A stretch of 45,123 nt of DNA from Chthonomonadia bacterium (GTDB lineage Bacteria; Armatimonadota; HRBIN16). The position numbers were made by a program, and so were the translations under genes. The notes under the pieces are model-generated. The model had not been told where the DNA came from. It did not search any database and saw only the letters and a list, made by a program, of their open reading frames with translations. Location: NCBI GenBank assembly GCA_013314755.1, contig JABUFA010000031.1:1-45123 (forward strand), written 5' to 3'. Positions 1-8,671 of this stretch are shown piece by piece. Within the stretch, counting starts at the first letter, position 1; every line of letters starts with the position of its first letter.

Positions 1-1466
1 GCATGTCGGTAGAAGTTGCCCTCCCGAATGCGGGATTCCAGCCAGCCCTCCGCAGCCAGTTTCAGGTAGCCCTGCGCGTCCAGACCGGTGTCAGGTACAG
101 GGGGCAGACCTCGCAGGCGCACATACTGCTGTACCGCCGGGATGACGGTATCTCCCTCGCCGCCGATGATGACCGCGTCCAGCACCAGCGGCTTGTTTGC
201 CTCAATCGTTTCGGGGAAGTAGGGCAGCAGGTTTCCCTCTTCGCGGTTGTCGCCGTTAGAGCCGGGGAACAGCACGCCCATCACGTGCCCATTTGAACCG
301 AACAGGCGGTCGGGTGAATCGAACAGGGCGCAGAAGTGGCTTGCCGGCTGCCAAATCATGCCCACGTAGCGCCTATCCGCCTCAACGACCATCATCGGCA
401 CGGTGATTTTCAGGCTGTCGGGAACCTGCCTTCTGGAGCCGGGACCGATAATATCCGCTTCCGAACTGCTCGGCTCGTTTTCCAGATACTCCAGACCGGG
501 GAACAGCGCCTGGTGTTTGTCGCCTCCTGGGGTGAGAGGTGGCACAGGGTTCTGCTCGAACAGGCGTGCTCCTGTGAAAAGCACCAGCATAGGCAGGAAG
601 TACACCGCTCTATCGCGGTTGACGGTTACCACCGTGCGTACGTTGATAGCGCCCTTTTCCGCGCCGGGTGTAAAGACCTGCTCGATGCGCCAGTTTGCAC
701 TGTCGGGGTCGGCGAAAGTGCAGGTAAGCACCGCGCGTCTATTGTCGCCGCTTATCTGGCACTCTGCCCGCTCCTCCAGCTTTATCCAGCGCACGCCTTG
801 CGGGGTTTCGTAGCACAGTTGCGCGGTGTTCCATCCAATAGCCGTCGGTTTGCCCTTCACCGAGATGGTGAACGCACCGGGAGCCTGCGCTCCGAACGAC
901 AGCACAAGGTCGCCCGAAGCGATAACCGGAAACGACGTCCGTCTTCCCGCAGAGACAGCATGCGGCGTCTGCCATGTGGGCAGGGAAGGAGTGACCCGTG
1001 GGGAGAAGCGAACATAGGCTATCACGCACTTCCCCGACGTGCCCGGCGGGTCAATGCGTATCCACGAGCGACGTGCCAGCGCAGGCAGAGGCATTTTCAG
1101 AGTCACCCAGTCGGTGCTGTTGACGTAGCGGCGCACGGAACGCGATTCACTGGTACCCTGTCCTTCGCTCGCATAAAAGATTTGCAACATCCCTGTCTGG
1201 TCGCTTTTCAGACGAACTTCTATCCAGAGGGGTACTCCCTGGGGGTATTCGCGAACAGGACCGTGAGTGTATGGGTCATAGCCGTTGATTTCGATAACCA
1301 TGCCTTCAGGGGAGGTGGTGATGCGCGCGATATGGTGCGTCGGCTGCCACTCGGCAACGGTTTCCGGGCGAGTGAAATCAAACGAAGGTAAATCCTGTGG
1401 AGACTGCCCTGCACAGGCGGTGCATAGCAGTAGCCCCCCGATCAGGAGTATCACGGGAGAAAACAT
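1..1466 (-). CDS. Secreted protein of unknown function, N-terminal part (runs off the window)
   Basis: The reading frame opens with ATG at 1466 and stays open for 488 codons to the left window edge, so the C-terminus is missing. AAGGAGG lies about 12 bases upstream and overlaps the end of the preceding gene, which fixes the start. Residues 4-19 are hydrophobic and end in CTACAGQ, so this is a signal peptide; a weak lipobox around the second Cys leaves lipoprotein export possible. The mature part is rich in beta-type segments, has no motif I recognise and ends in the window with a helical-looking GYLKLAAEGWLESRIREG. It is the last visible gene of the tatA-secG-YfhO run. It could be a carbohydrate-active or binding protein, but nothing in the sequence proves that. 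Confidence 0.75.
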   Translation of the reverse strand, partial: MFSPVILLIGGLLLCTACAGQSPQDLPSFDFTRPETVAEWQPTHHIARITTSPEGMVIEINGYDPYTHGPVREYPQGVPLWIEVRLKSDQTGMLQIFYASEGQGTSESRSVRRYVNSTDWVTLKMPLPALARRSWIRIDPPGTSGKCVIAYVRFSPRVTPSLPTWQTPHAVSAGRRTSFPVIASGDLVLSFGAQAPGAFTISVKGKPTAIGWNTAQLCYETPQGVRWIKLEERAECQISGDNRRAVLTCTFADPDSANWRIEQVFTPGAEKGAINVRTVVTVNRDRAVYFLPMLVLFTGARLFEQNPVPPLTPGGDKHQALFPGLEYLENEPSSSEADIIGPGSRRQVPDSLKITVPMMVVEADRRYVGMIWQPASHFCALFDSPDRLFGSNGHVMGVLFPGSNGDNREEGNLLPYFPETIEANKPLVLDAVIIGGEGDTVIPAVQQYVRLRGLPPVPDTGLDAQGYLKLAAEGWLESRIREGNFYRH

Positions 1467-1486
1467 CTTCGCTCTAAGCCTCCTTT

Positions 1487-3670
1487 TTACCGAACGGGTT
1501 CACCATTGCCCTGATTCGATGCGTTGGTCCATTTCCCTACCGTTCGCGCAAAAACCGCTACGCCCACCGCAACGGCGCATCCGAGCAGTGACAGATAAAG
1601 CCCCGTGCGGAAGGTGTCCGGCTCGTATCGCCATACGACACGCGAGGCGGGGGAAGCAAGGCTAACCTGTCGAAAGACGCCCTCGTGCAGGCGAATGGTC
1701 GCAGGATTGCCATCCACGCGCACCCGCCAGCCGGGGTAGGCGGTATCAGTCAGAATTATGTCTCCTGCCGGTACGTTGAACATCTCTACCTGCTGAGGCG
1801 ATACGTCTCTGACGGCAACCGGCGTGCCCGATGGGTGAAGCCGGGCTCGTGCGGGCTGGTGGGGCAGAGGAAACACGCGCCACTCGTCGGCGGTTTTGCC
1901 AGTAGCGATACTGCCGATGCCCGCCTTTCGCAGTGCTTCCCTCAGCTGGCTATCCTCTGGAGCGCGTTTCCACCACTGCGACAGGTGGACGTAGTGCCGC
2001 ACCGCTCGCTTCACCGGCACCGGCTCGTAGCCCGATCCCTCCGATAGCCCCCACATCATGCCGATATTGGAGCCCAGCATTTCCTGCCAGCGGCGGAGGT
2101 AATCAGGCGAGTTGGGACCGTAGTCCAGATAGCTCACATACTTGCGCCACATGGGGACCTGCTCCGGCACGAGAAGCCTGCCTCCCGAACGCGAGACCAC
2201 CTGTGCAGAGCGTGGCGGCCGGGCGAAGACGTCGGCGTCGCAGGTGGGATTGGCGGGAACCGCCAGAGGCAGGAGTTGGAACAGCAAGATCGCCATGCCG
2301 GTCCACCACCAGCGTGAAAAGGGCAGGCGCAGAACCAGCAGGGCTAATAGCGCAACCGCAAAAGTTCGCAGGCATCCTGTTACAGCGGTTTCGTGGGCAG
2401 AAGCGATAAGAGCGGGTGAGACGGTCTCCGGTCGGCTGGCTCGAATCACGTCATGTCCTGCCTCCCATTCTATCAGACTCGCCCCCTGCCACTTCCAGAC
2501 AAGCGTCAGCACAAGCAATATGAGCGGTAGCCAGAACCACTGGCGTGACAGGCGCAGGCTTCCCCAGCCCAGCCCGGCAGACACGCACAACGCAAAGTCC
2601 GTGAGGATCAGCCAGCGTGCAGGGTCATGAAACGCCTTCATGCCCGGCAAAACGTAGTAGCCGAGAAAATACAGTCCTCCCGCTGTGCCGAGCGCCAGCC
2701 AGAAAGTCATCAGGGCGACCACCAGCCAGAACCGCCCTTCGGGACGAGCGCGCCAGGCGGTGATCGCCGCCATCAGCGGCAGGATGCCGACCGTGCAGGC
2801 GACCTCCCAGTAGTTGCCTCTGCCAAGCCAGTTGCCCTGCCAGGGTGTACCGTAGAGGTCGGGCACGAAGAGCAGGGGAATCTGTTCAGGACGTAGCGCA
2901 AAACGGTCGGTCCCCCAGACGGAAAGGTTCACGCGAGGTGTTTCGCGCAATAGCTGCAGCATGGGAAGCCAGTGTATGGCGGAAAGTAACACTCCCCCAA
3001 GAGCACCGGCAACCGCAAATGTCAGGAGCCCTCGAGCTTTTTGTCCTGTATACCACCTCCACAGGAGCCATCCACCTGCCAGCAAAGACGCCATGTAGGC
3101 AACCTGTGCGTGCCCCGCCAGCCACATCAGCGCGAATACTATCGCCAGTACGGTGCTTGTTGCCGGGCTTGGGCGCTGCACCATCCGCTCCACAGCCCAC
3201 ATCAGCCAGCCAATCAACGCAATCGCCTGGAACATGCCCGGAAACTGAGCGCGTGGCACGAAGGCTCCGCAGAGCATCCAGGCGGTACTGCTCAACAGGG
3301 CGGGGCGGAGGTCCGTTCCCAGCGCACGCAGAAACAGCCACATGCCCACGCCGCCCAGCCACAGGTGCATCACCGCGTTCCACGCAAGATAGTGCGCCGG
3401 ACTTAGCAGAGGGAGCAGAAGCGTGGATGGGTAAAACAACCACTCCTGCGGATTACCGACGAAGGGTTGCCCCCAGAGGATGTGCGGGTTCCACAGAGGC
3501 AGGATACCGCGCGTGAGCCAGTGCAGGGCAAAGCTGGTCATGGGGAGGAAGTAGAGCATAATGTCGCCCCAGTAGAGCACCTGTTGCGCCAAGGCGACCT
3601 TCCAAAAAACACATACCGCTACGAGGGCGAGCCATCCCATCGCAGCGGCATGTTGCTTGCGGTGTGACAC
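1487..3670 (-). CDS. YfhO-like polytopic membrane protein
   Basis: This 727-residue protein has roughly ten or more hydrophobic segments in its first 480 residues and again near the C-terminus (about 695-715). An early loop carries the acidic GDIMLYFLP stretch and LPLWNPHILWGQPFVGNPQ, the usual signature of YfhO/GT-C-like membrane proteins. Residues about 485-690 form an extracytoplasmic region that includes a beta-rich AGDIILTDTAYPGWRV segment, typical of the family. YfhO proteins are thought to act on cell-surface glycans or lipid-linked sugars, but the substrate here cannot be read. The start is GTG at 3670, 13 bases after the secG stop, with GGAG about 7 bases upstream. It sits in a run with tatA and secG. 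Confidence 0.85.
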   Translation of the reverse strand: MSHRKQHAAAMGWLALVAVCVFWKVALAQQVLYWGDIMLYFLPMTSFALHWLTRGILPLWNPHILWGQPFVGNPQEWLFYPSTLLLPLLSPAHYLAWNAVMHLWLGGVGMWLFLRALGTDLRPALLSSTAWMLCGAFVPRAQFPGMFQAIALIGWLMWAVERMVQRPSPATSTVLAIVFALMWLAGHAQVAYMASLLAGGWLLWRWYTGQKARGLLTFAVAGALGGVLLSAIHWLPMLQLLRETPRVNLSVWGTDRFALRPEQIPLLFVPDLYGTPWQGNWLGRGNYWEVACTVGILPLMAAITAWRARPEGRFWLVVALMTFWLALGTAGGLYFLGYYVLPGMKAFHDPARWLILTDFALCVSAGLGWGSLRLSRQWFWLPLILLVLTLVWKWQGASLIEWEAGHDVIRASRPETVSPALIASAHETAVTGCLRTFAVALLALLVLRLPFSRWWWTGMAILLFQLLPLAVPANPTCDADVFARPPRSAQVVSRSGGRLLVPEQVPMWRKYVSYLDYGPNSPDYLRRWQEMLGSNIGMMWGLSEGSGYEPVPVKRAVRHYVHLSQWWKRAPEDSQLREALRKAGIGSIATGKTADEWRVFPLPHQPARARLHPSGTPVAVRDVSPQQVEMFNVPAGDIILTDTAYPGWRVRVDGNPATIRLHEGVFRQVSLASPASRVVWRYEPDTFRTGLYLSLLGCAVAVGVAVFARTVGKWTNASNQGNGEPVR

Positions 3671-3683
3671 CGCAGGTCTCCGA

Positions 3684-3914
3684 CTATTTCGGACTGGCTA
3701 TAGCAACAAGCAAGCTGACCACGAAGAAGCCAACGGCGATGTAGCGGGTGACCATCGCCAGCTGCTCATCGCGCCCCAGCTTGCCGCGAAATTGCGAGCT
3801 GACCTGTCCGCCTACCGTGCCCGATAGCCCTTCATGCCGCGTGGTTTGCATCGCGACGATGAAGATAAGGGCGATGGCAAGCAGAACCTGCAAGATAATC
3901 AGAACGGTGTACAT
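3684..3914 (-). CDS. secG: Protein translocase subunit SecG
   Basis: This 76-residue protein has the two-helix SecG layout: an N-terminal membrane segment (about 2-23), a Gly-rich loop with HEGLSGTVGGQ, and a second membrane segment (about 57-73). SecG is the small accessory subunit of the SecYEG channel and helps SecA-driven export. Its ATG follows the TAA of tatA with no base between (GTG TAA ATG), and the ribosome site AGGAGAG lies inside the end of tatA, so the two are probably translationally coupled. Length and motif order are normal for SecG. The unusual point is the pairing with a Tat gene. Confidence 0.93.
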   Translation of the reverse strand: MYTVLIILQVLLAIALIFIVAMQTTRHEGLSGTVGGQVSSQFRGKLGRDEQLAMVTRYIAVGFFVVSLLVAIASPK

Positions 3915-4355
3915 TTACACTCTCCTGCGCGTATTTCGATGCGCCGTTGCCGTACGGGTGGATGCCAGAACACGCCGTGCGTTGAACCGTTCCTTGCGTG
4001 GTTCAGACGCCGTATCGGTTTCCGACGCCGGCTGACTATCATCTACCGTGGCGTAGGGTTCCTCGGGGCTCGGCGCGACGTTCACGTCGTCCGCTGGAAT
4101 CTCGCTCTGCGCTACCGTCTGGTCCAGGTAACTGCCTCCGTAGCTGGAACTGTAGTCAGCATAGCTTCGTCGGGTGGAAGTGCTGTAGTCGGTGTCCAGC
4201 GAGAAGGTGTTCACGATGTCGTTGGACGCGCGACGGAACTCCCGAATCGCGTTGCCCAGCGAACGACCTATCTCGGGCAGCTTCTTCGGACCGAAGATAA
4301 TCAGCCCGATGATCAGTATCATCATCACTTCGCCAAAGCCGAGGCTCCCGAACAT
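3915..4355 (-). CDS. tatA: Twin-arginine translocase subunit TatA/TatE type
   Basis: The first 45 residues are classic TatA: a short hydrophobic helix after GFGE, the hinge IIFGPKKLPEIG, then an amphipathic helix LGNAIREFRRA. TatA oligomers form the passage for folded proteins in the Tat pathway. A 95-residue hydrophilic tail rich in Ser, Tyr, Thr and Arg follows; it is longer than in minimal TatA and looks disordered. The Glu after GFG also occurs in TatB, so a TatB-like role cannot be excluded, though the FGPKKLPE hinge favours TatA. GAGGGGTGAAGG precedes the ATG. No tatC is visible in the window. secG follows immediately. Confidence 0.9.
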   Translation of the reverse strand: MFGSLGFGEVMMILIIGLIIFGPKKLPEIGRSLGNAIREFRRASNDIVNTFSLDTDYSTSTRRSYADYSSSYGGSYLDQTVAQSEIPADDVNVAPSPEEPYATVDDSQPASETDTASEPRKERFNARRVLASTRTATAHRNTRRRV

Positions 4356-4421
4356 CCTTCACCCCTCTTTTCCACAGCGCATCTCCATCCGTTTATTTTA
4401 CCACAGTTTAGTAAAGGCAGG

Positions 4422-5543
4422 CTATGCTTCCACATGTATCTGTGGGGGATTCACAAAATCCTGCCACCGCTGGGCAATGCGCCCCTCGCTCGCGTTTCCT
4501 CTATGAATACATACGCGAAAACGCCATCGCAGACTCTCGCCTTTCGGCAGGGTGTACTCGCCGTTCTCCTTGCCTCCTGTGAACGCTGAAAGCCCAAAGG
4601 GGTTGACCGTCATCAGACCGTAGTCACGCACATGCCACCACGCCGGGTGACGGAAGCTGGATAGGTGTTGCATGATGGCGATGCCGACAGGATGTCCTTC
4701 CACCTGCCCGCTGTAGTCGCACCAGTGTGCACGTTTGCCCCATGTCTGCGGCTCGTTGATGCCACCTTCCGAGTTTTCGATGCGCCCGCCGCACGGCACG
4801 TCCATTGAAGATGCAACCCTCACCGAGAGGATGCCCCCCTCCTTGGTATCCCCGAAGTGCACATCACCCTCGGTTGCCGTCAGGGTGACCTCTACGTCCA
4901 TCAGGTGCTCCTCGTCGGGCTGGGGGAACACCCGTACCTTCAGGTGCTGTTCCAGTATCTTGTTGCCCTGTGCATCTGTCCAGTCGCTGAGGGTCTCGAA
5001 GCCACCGCAGACGCTTCCGCTGTAAGTGCTCAGCGTTTGTCGGTGCAGGGTGTAGCCGTGCCCGGGCTCTTCGCTCCAGTTGTCCACGCCGTTCACATCG
5101 CCAAAAGCAATCCACATGGAACGATGATGCACATGGTCAGTGGTTTCACCGGGCACATCGTGGCTCATCGGATAGTGACGGGTCACGCTGACGCCGCCGG
5201 GACCCCGCACCGGGTAGAAGCAGGGACGCGCGGGATTGCCGGATTTAATGTATGCCGTGAACAGTTTGCCGTCTGTGTAGATAGCTATCCGATCCTCGCC
5301 CTCTTCGACGCTGACACGATAGGGATGCTCGCCTTCTTCCCGCTCTACCGTCGCCTGAACGGATTGACCTGCCGGGATTTCAGGGATGACGCACCACAAA
5401 CCATCATCTGTGTACTGAGCTGGCAGGCGCAGGTTCCCGATGTTCAGCCAGTATGCTCCCTCCGCCCTTGGTATCCCGGTCAAAAGGAGGGGGCAGTAAT
5501 AACTCGGCGTGTCCCCAGACTGAATCGTCAAGACGGTTTTCAT
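4422..5543 (-). CDS. PmoA-like family protein (DUF6807)
   Basis: This 373-residue protein matches the group annotated as methane oxygenase PmoA-like (DUF6807). The family is named for a remote resemblance and is not a methane monooxygenase. Conserved-looking stretches are RPCFYPVRGPGG, DHVHHRSMWIAFGDVNG with clustered His, GGRIENSEGG and HPAWWHVRDYGLMTVNPFG. The fold expected is an all-beta domain related to galactose-mutarotase-like proteins, and such proteins often lie near sugar catabolism genes. There is no signal peptide, so it is probably cytoplasmic. The start has a strong GGAGGTG site 8 bases upstream. It lies 59 bases after the HAD gene and 66 bases before tatA. The biochemical activity is unknown. 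Confidence 0.8.
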   Translation of the reverse strand: MKTVLTIQSGDTPSYYCPLLLTGIPRAEGAYWLNIGNLRLPAQYTDDGLWCVIPEIPAGQSVQATVEREEGEHPYRVSVEEGEDRIAIYTDGKLFTAYIKSGNPARPCFYPVRGPGGVSVTRHYPMSHDVPGETTDHVHHRSMWIAFGDVNGVDNWSEEPGHGYTLHRQTLSTYSGSVCGGFETLSDWTDAQGNKILEQHLKVRVFPQPDEEHLMDVEVTLTATEGDVHFGDTKEGGILSVRVASSMDVPCGGRIENSEGGINEPQTWGKRAHWCDYSGQVEGHPVGIAIMQHLSSFRHPAWWHVRDYGLMTVNPFGLSAFTGGKENGEYTLPKGESLRWRFRVCIHRGNASEGRIAQRWQDFVNPPQIHVEA

Positions 5544-5602
5544 GAGTGTTCACCTCCGTGCACGTTTTATCTGTTCGTTGGGTGGGAAAGGGTCTCCTGC
5601 CG

Positions 5603-6340
5603 TTACAGGCTCCGCAGAATCTGGGGCAGTTCGGTGAGCGAGCAAATGTGGGCAAGGGGAGAGCCGTCGGTGTGACCTGCACAGGGGTCGGGGTCTGTTC
5701 GCCATTCCCTGGTGTAGATGCCCCGCATTCCTGCCCGAGAGGCGCCAATCATGTCCGCGCACCAGTCGTCTCCCACATATATTGCCTGTTCTGCAGATAC
5801 CCCTAACCGGTACAGGGTAACTTTGAACAGTGCTGGATGGGGCTTCACGATTCCCACCTCCGCCGAAACCATCACGGACGCAAAGTAGCGGGAGAGCTGG
5901 TGCCGATTCAGCACTCGGTGTACACACGGAGTATAGGGATAGTTGGAAAGCACAGCCAGCAGATAGCGCTCGGACAGGGTGCGCAAGAGCGAAGGAAGGT
6001 AGGGAGCAGGTTGTACTGCGCTTTCGAAGCCCACAGCGTATTGCCGCATCAGCCCATAGACCGTTTTGGGATTGGGAGGGTGACCGGTGAGACGACGCCA
6101 GAGAGTTGCCATGCGCTCGTAAAAATCGTTTTCTCGAAGATGGGGCAGGTTTCGCTCGTACTGTTCGTCGCGAATGCGCACATAGTGCTGGACGAAAGCG
6201 TCGAACGTTATATGAGGCGCATGGGGATGTACCCGCTCGTACACCGCCTGCAAAATGCGCAGAAACTCCTGCTCTCGCAGAGGCACGAGTGTGTTAACGA
6301 AATCGAAAATAACTGCCCGCACGGCGCTAGAAGACGGCAA
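5603..6340 (-). CDS. HAD-superfamily hydrolase with atypical motif I
   Basis: This 245-residue protein has the four HAD motifs: FDFVNTLV (nucleophile D13), LSNYP (motif II), VKPHPALF (motif III Lys) and YVGDDWCADM (motif IV acid pair). A helical cap occupies roughly residues 20-100. In motif I the usual second Asp (D+2, general acid) is Val15, as in haloacid dehalogenases, where this position is Tyr. A plain phosphatase reaction is therefore less certain. The start is an uncommon TTG at 6340, supported by GAAGGAG nine bases upstream; a GTG six codons in is an alternative. It lies 6 bases after the TPR gene, so the two are co-transcribed. The substrate is unknown. Confidence 0.85.
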   Translation of the reverse strand: MPSSSAVRAVIFDFVNTLVPLREQEFLRILQAVYERVHPHAPHITFDAFVQHYVRIRDEQYERNLPHLRENDFYERMATLWRRLTGHPPNPKTVYGLMRQYAVGFESAVQPAPYLPSLLRTLSERYLLAVLSNYPYTPCVHRVLNRHQLSRYFASVMVSAEVGIVKPHPALFKVTLYRLGVSAEQAIYVGDDWCADMIGASRAGMRGIYTREWRTDPDPCAGHTDGSPLAHICSLTELPQILRSL

Positions 6341-6346
6341 CCCTGC

Positions 6347-6910
6347 TTACTCCTTCGGTATCAGCTCGCGCAGCTGGCTATTCACCCGCTGCATCCCTGC
6401 GACATCTTCCACCTGGCGATAAAGTCGCTTGGCGAAATGGAAAGCGTTGATTGCCCGCACGATTTGCTCCTGCTGTTTCGCCAGCAAGCCGATGTGCTCC
6501 ATGCAGATACCTGCCTTTGCCAGGAGGTTGTGCGCGACAAAGGTCTCGTACGCGCTGGCAAGGAGCTTCTGTGCGGTTTGCAGGTTGCCGATGCGTGCGA
6601 GCGCGATACCCAGTTCCAGATTCGCCTCCGCCAGCGGCAGGGTAGAGTTCCACTCGTTCCGAAGCAGGTTTTTTGCCCACCGCGCGTAGGCAATCGCCTG
6701 CGTATAGTCACCCTGTCGGTTGTAGCATCGTGCGATCTCAATATAGCACAGCGCGCGGTCAGATGAGGAAGTCGGGTCCTTTTCCAGCCGTCTGAGTGCG
6801 GAACGCAGGAAAGCGATTGCCGAGCCGTAGTCGGCGTGCGCGATACGCTCCCGCGCCATGTGTAACCTGGCAATCGCTTTGCGGTGTATCTGCTGTGGTG
6901 AAGTGCTCAT
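6347..6910 (-). CDS. TPR-repeat protein
   Basis: This small helical protein of 187 residues is built from repeated helix pairs with the TPR spacing, for example ADYGSAIAFLRSALRRLEK, a pair around GDYTQAIAYARWAKNLL and one around GNLQTAQKLLASAYETF. Such repeats mediate protein-protein contacts. There is no signal peptide, membrane segment or enzymatic motif. The frame can be extended to a GTG at 6937. However, a TATAAT box at 6942-6947 would place transcription start near 6935, inside that codon, so ATG 6910 is preferred. It leads the run TPR, HAD, PmoA-like. Its partner is unknown. Confidence 0.78.
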   Translation of the reverse strand: MSTSPQQIHRKAIARLHMARERIAHADYGSAIAFLRSALRRLEKDPTSSSDRALCYIEIARCYNRQGDYTQAIAYARWAKNLLRNEWNSTLPLAEANLELGIALARIGNLQTAQKLLASAYETFVAHNLLAKAGICMEHIGLLAKQQEQIVRAINAFHFAKRLYRQVEDVAGMQRVNSQLRELIPKE

Positions 6911-6941
6911 TGTCGCACGTGTTTCCAGCCTGTCCACCTAT

Positions 6942-6947
6942 ATTATA
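6942..6947 (-). promoter_or_regulatory. Consensus -10 box for the TPR-HAD-PmoA run
   Basis: On the minus strand this reads TATAAT, just after the stop of the M14 peptidase gene. No good -35 is seen at 16-18 bases. The implied start of transcription is near 6935. This argues for the ATG at 6910 as translation start and for separation of this run from the upstream amidase-peptidase pair. Confidence 0.5.
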
Positions 6948-6960
6948 CCGCAAAACGTTG

Positions 6961-8655
6961 CTACTGCATCCTCCCCAGCGGGATATTCGCTTTCACCGTC
7001 CCCGCACGGTCGTGGCGAGCGGTGACCCTGACCTCTCCCCCCGCGGGAGCACGAACGACCCATTCCACCTTCAGCCGGTCCTCTGTCGGGTCTGCTGCCC
7101 AGCCGACAGGTGCACTGGATTTGTATGCCCGTCCCTCCAGCTGTCCCAGCTCCTCGCGCAGTTTACCGGCTTCCAGCGTTGCTCCCTCCGGCAGCTCAAT
7201 TTCGCAAACCACCCCGCGAACTATCTTGTTCTCCAGCGCGGTTTTGGTCACGTAGGTGGGCAGCCAGCCGGTATTGTGCACCACGAGCCGAATACGGTAG
7301 GTGTCCTCGCCCAGCGGTGTTGCACTCGCCTCGTATATCTCCAGGCGTGGGGAAATCAGCCCCTGCCAGATTACCCAGTCGGCAAGCGGGGCAATCTCCT
7401 TTTCGAGGAACGCCGGCGGAGGATTGCGGAAGGCATACAGAGCATCCCAGCCACCCAGCTCAATTTCGCCTAACTGCGGGTGCATAAACTTATACCAATC
7501 TACGTACCCTTTGCCCTCCAGCTTCTCATCGCTCCATTTCAGCATCTTCAGGTCGTCTTCGAAGGGATGCTCACGATACCAGTCGATAAACTTGTAATCG
7601 GTAATGCCGGCTTGCCGCTGCGGGCTCCAGATTTCCACCGTCCACGCAAACACCCCCAGGTGCTCATACATCCAGTCGTCAAACACGCCCGTAATCACCT
7701 CGTTGGGGTGGTAGCGGAAATCGTGATACACCGAAATGTTGGGATAGCCGGTCAGCTCGGTTCCCTTTTGCCCGATTTTCTGGTACGTCCACAGGTCCTC
7801 AGCAGGGAACTTCTCGTCGGGCTTGTCGCTGAACGGGCGCAGTAGCACTCCACCGTAGGTATGGAAGGTCACTGCGCCGGTGATGTTCGGGTGTGAGGCG
7901 ATGAACTGCGCAATCGCGCGCACTTCCGGTTCCGATGTCGGGAAGGGGCCTGCGCCACGCTGCTCTTTCTCCTGTCGCCAGTTTGCAGGGAAGTTACGGT
8001 TCAGGTCAAGCCCTTCCTTTTTGCGTTGAAGGGGTATCAGCACTCCATCGTAGTTGTCTATGACCCCCTCGGGGAGCAGACGGTAATACTGTCCGCCAGT
8101 CTCGGTGGGATCGCGCCGCACCATCAGGCGCGGTTCATCCGGCGAGATTTTCCATGCCCCGTTTGGGTCTGGAATACGCATGGTCAGCATTCGCCCATCA
8201 CCGTCGATGTCTTCCTGTCGCAGTCCTTCAATAGGGTCCTCGTCATAGGGATAGGGACGAGTGCTGGAGCGAATGAGTTTGGGCTTATCTGCCAGCGCCC
8301 ATTCCGCCCCATCGGGATTAACCCGTGGGCACAGATAAAAGGCGCGAGTATCCAGCGCACGAGTAATTTCATGGTTCTGCCCGTATTGGGTGCAGAGTTT
8401 GTTCAGCAGATAGAGCACCGCGCTGGAGGCAGAAACTTCCGTGGCGTGTATATTGCCGTCCACCCAGAAAGCGGGCTTTTCCGTGTCGGCGCCCGTTTCA
8501 AAGCGGGTAACGGTCAGCACCCAGATGTCACGTCCTTCGTAGCTTTTGCCTGCGCTTTCTACCCTTACCAGGTTAGGGTATCCTTTAGCAAAAGCGTGCA
8601 CAATCTGCGTTAACTGCTCGTAGCGATAGAAGCGGTCAAAGGCAATCTCTGGCAT
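6961..8655 (-). CDS. M14-family zinc carboxypeptidase
   Basis: This 564-residue protein carries the M14 signature: NIHATE gives the first zinc His and Glu (about H70 and E73). NPDGAEW and LDLNRNFP follow, then AVTFHTYGG (third zinc ligand His) and FAWTVEIWSPQ with the catalytic Glu. After the catalytic domain (to about residue 410) comes a helical link and a C-terminal beta domain (about 460-564). No signal peptide is seen, so a cytoplasmic role is likely. The frame is open to 8793, but GGAGGGG four bases before ATG 8655 fixes this start, 16 bases after the amidase stop. Coupling with an amidase suggests degradation of cell-wall or other peptides; the specificity is not readable. Confidence 0.88.
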   Translation of the reverse strand: MPEIAFDRFYRYEQLTQIVHAFAKGYPNLVRVESAGKSYEGRDIWVLTVTRFETGADTEKPAFWVDGNIHATEVSASSAVLYLLNKLCTQYGQNHEITRALDTRAFYLCPRVNPDGAEWALADKPKLIRSSTRPYPYDEDPIEGLRQEDIDGDGRMLTMRIPDPNGAWKISPDEPRLMVRRDPTETGGQYYRLLPEGVIDNYDGVLIPLQRKKEGLDLNRNFPANWRQEKEQRGAGPFPTSEPEVRAIAQFIASHPNITGAVTFHTYGGVLLRPFSDKPDEKFPAEDLWTYQKIGQKGTELTGYPNISVYHDFRYHPNEVITGVFDDWMYEHLGVFAWTVEIWSPQRQAGITDYKFIDWYREHPFEDDLKMLKWSDEKLEGKGYVDWYKFMHPQLGEIELGGWDALYAFRNPPPAFLEKEIAPLADWVIWQGLISPRLEIYEASATPLGEDTYRIRLVVHNTGWLPTYVTKTALENKIVRGVVCEIELPEGATLEAGKLREELGQLEGRAYKSSAPVGWAADPTEDRLKVEWVVRAPAGGEVRVTARHDRAGTVKANIPLGRMQ

Positions 8656-8671
8656 GATACCCCTCCACAGC

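Noticed and set aside
336-1391. Open plus-strand frame of 351 codons
   Set aside because: It lies antisense to the secreted-protein gene, is Arg/His-rich with no recognisable domain and has no ribosome site.
4362-4421. Possible -10 (TAAAAT) for tatA
   Set aside because: No -35 at 16-19 bases; co-transcription from upstream is equally likely.
4422-5543. Methane monooxygenase subunit
   Set aside because: The PmoA-like name comes from family annotation; the protein has no membrane segments and no copper-site pattern.
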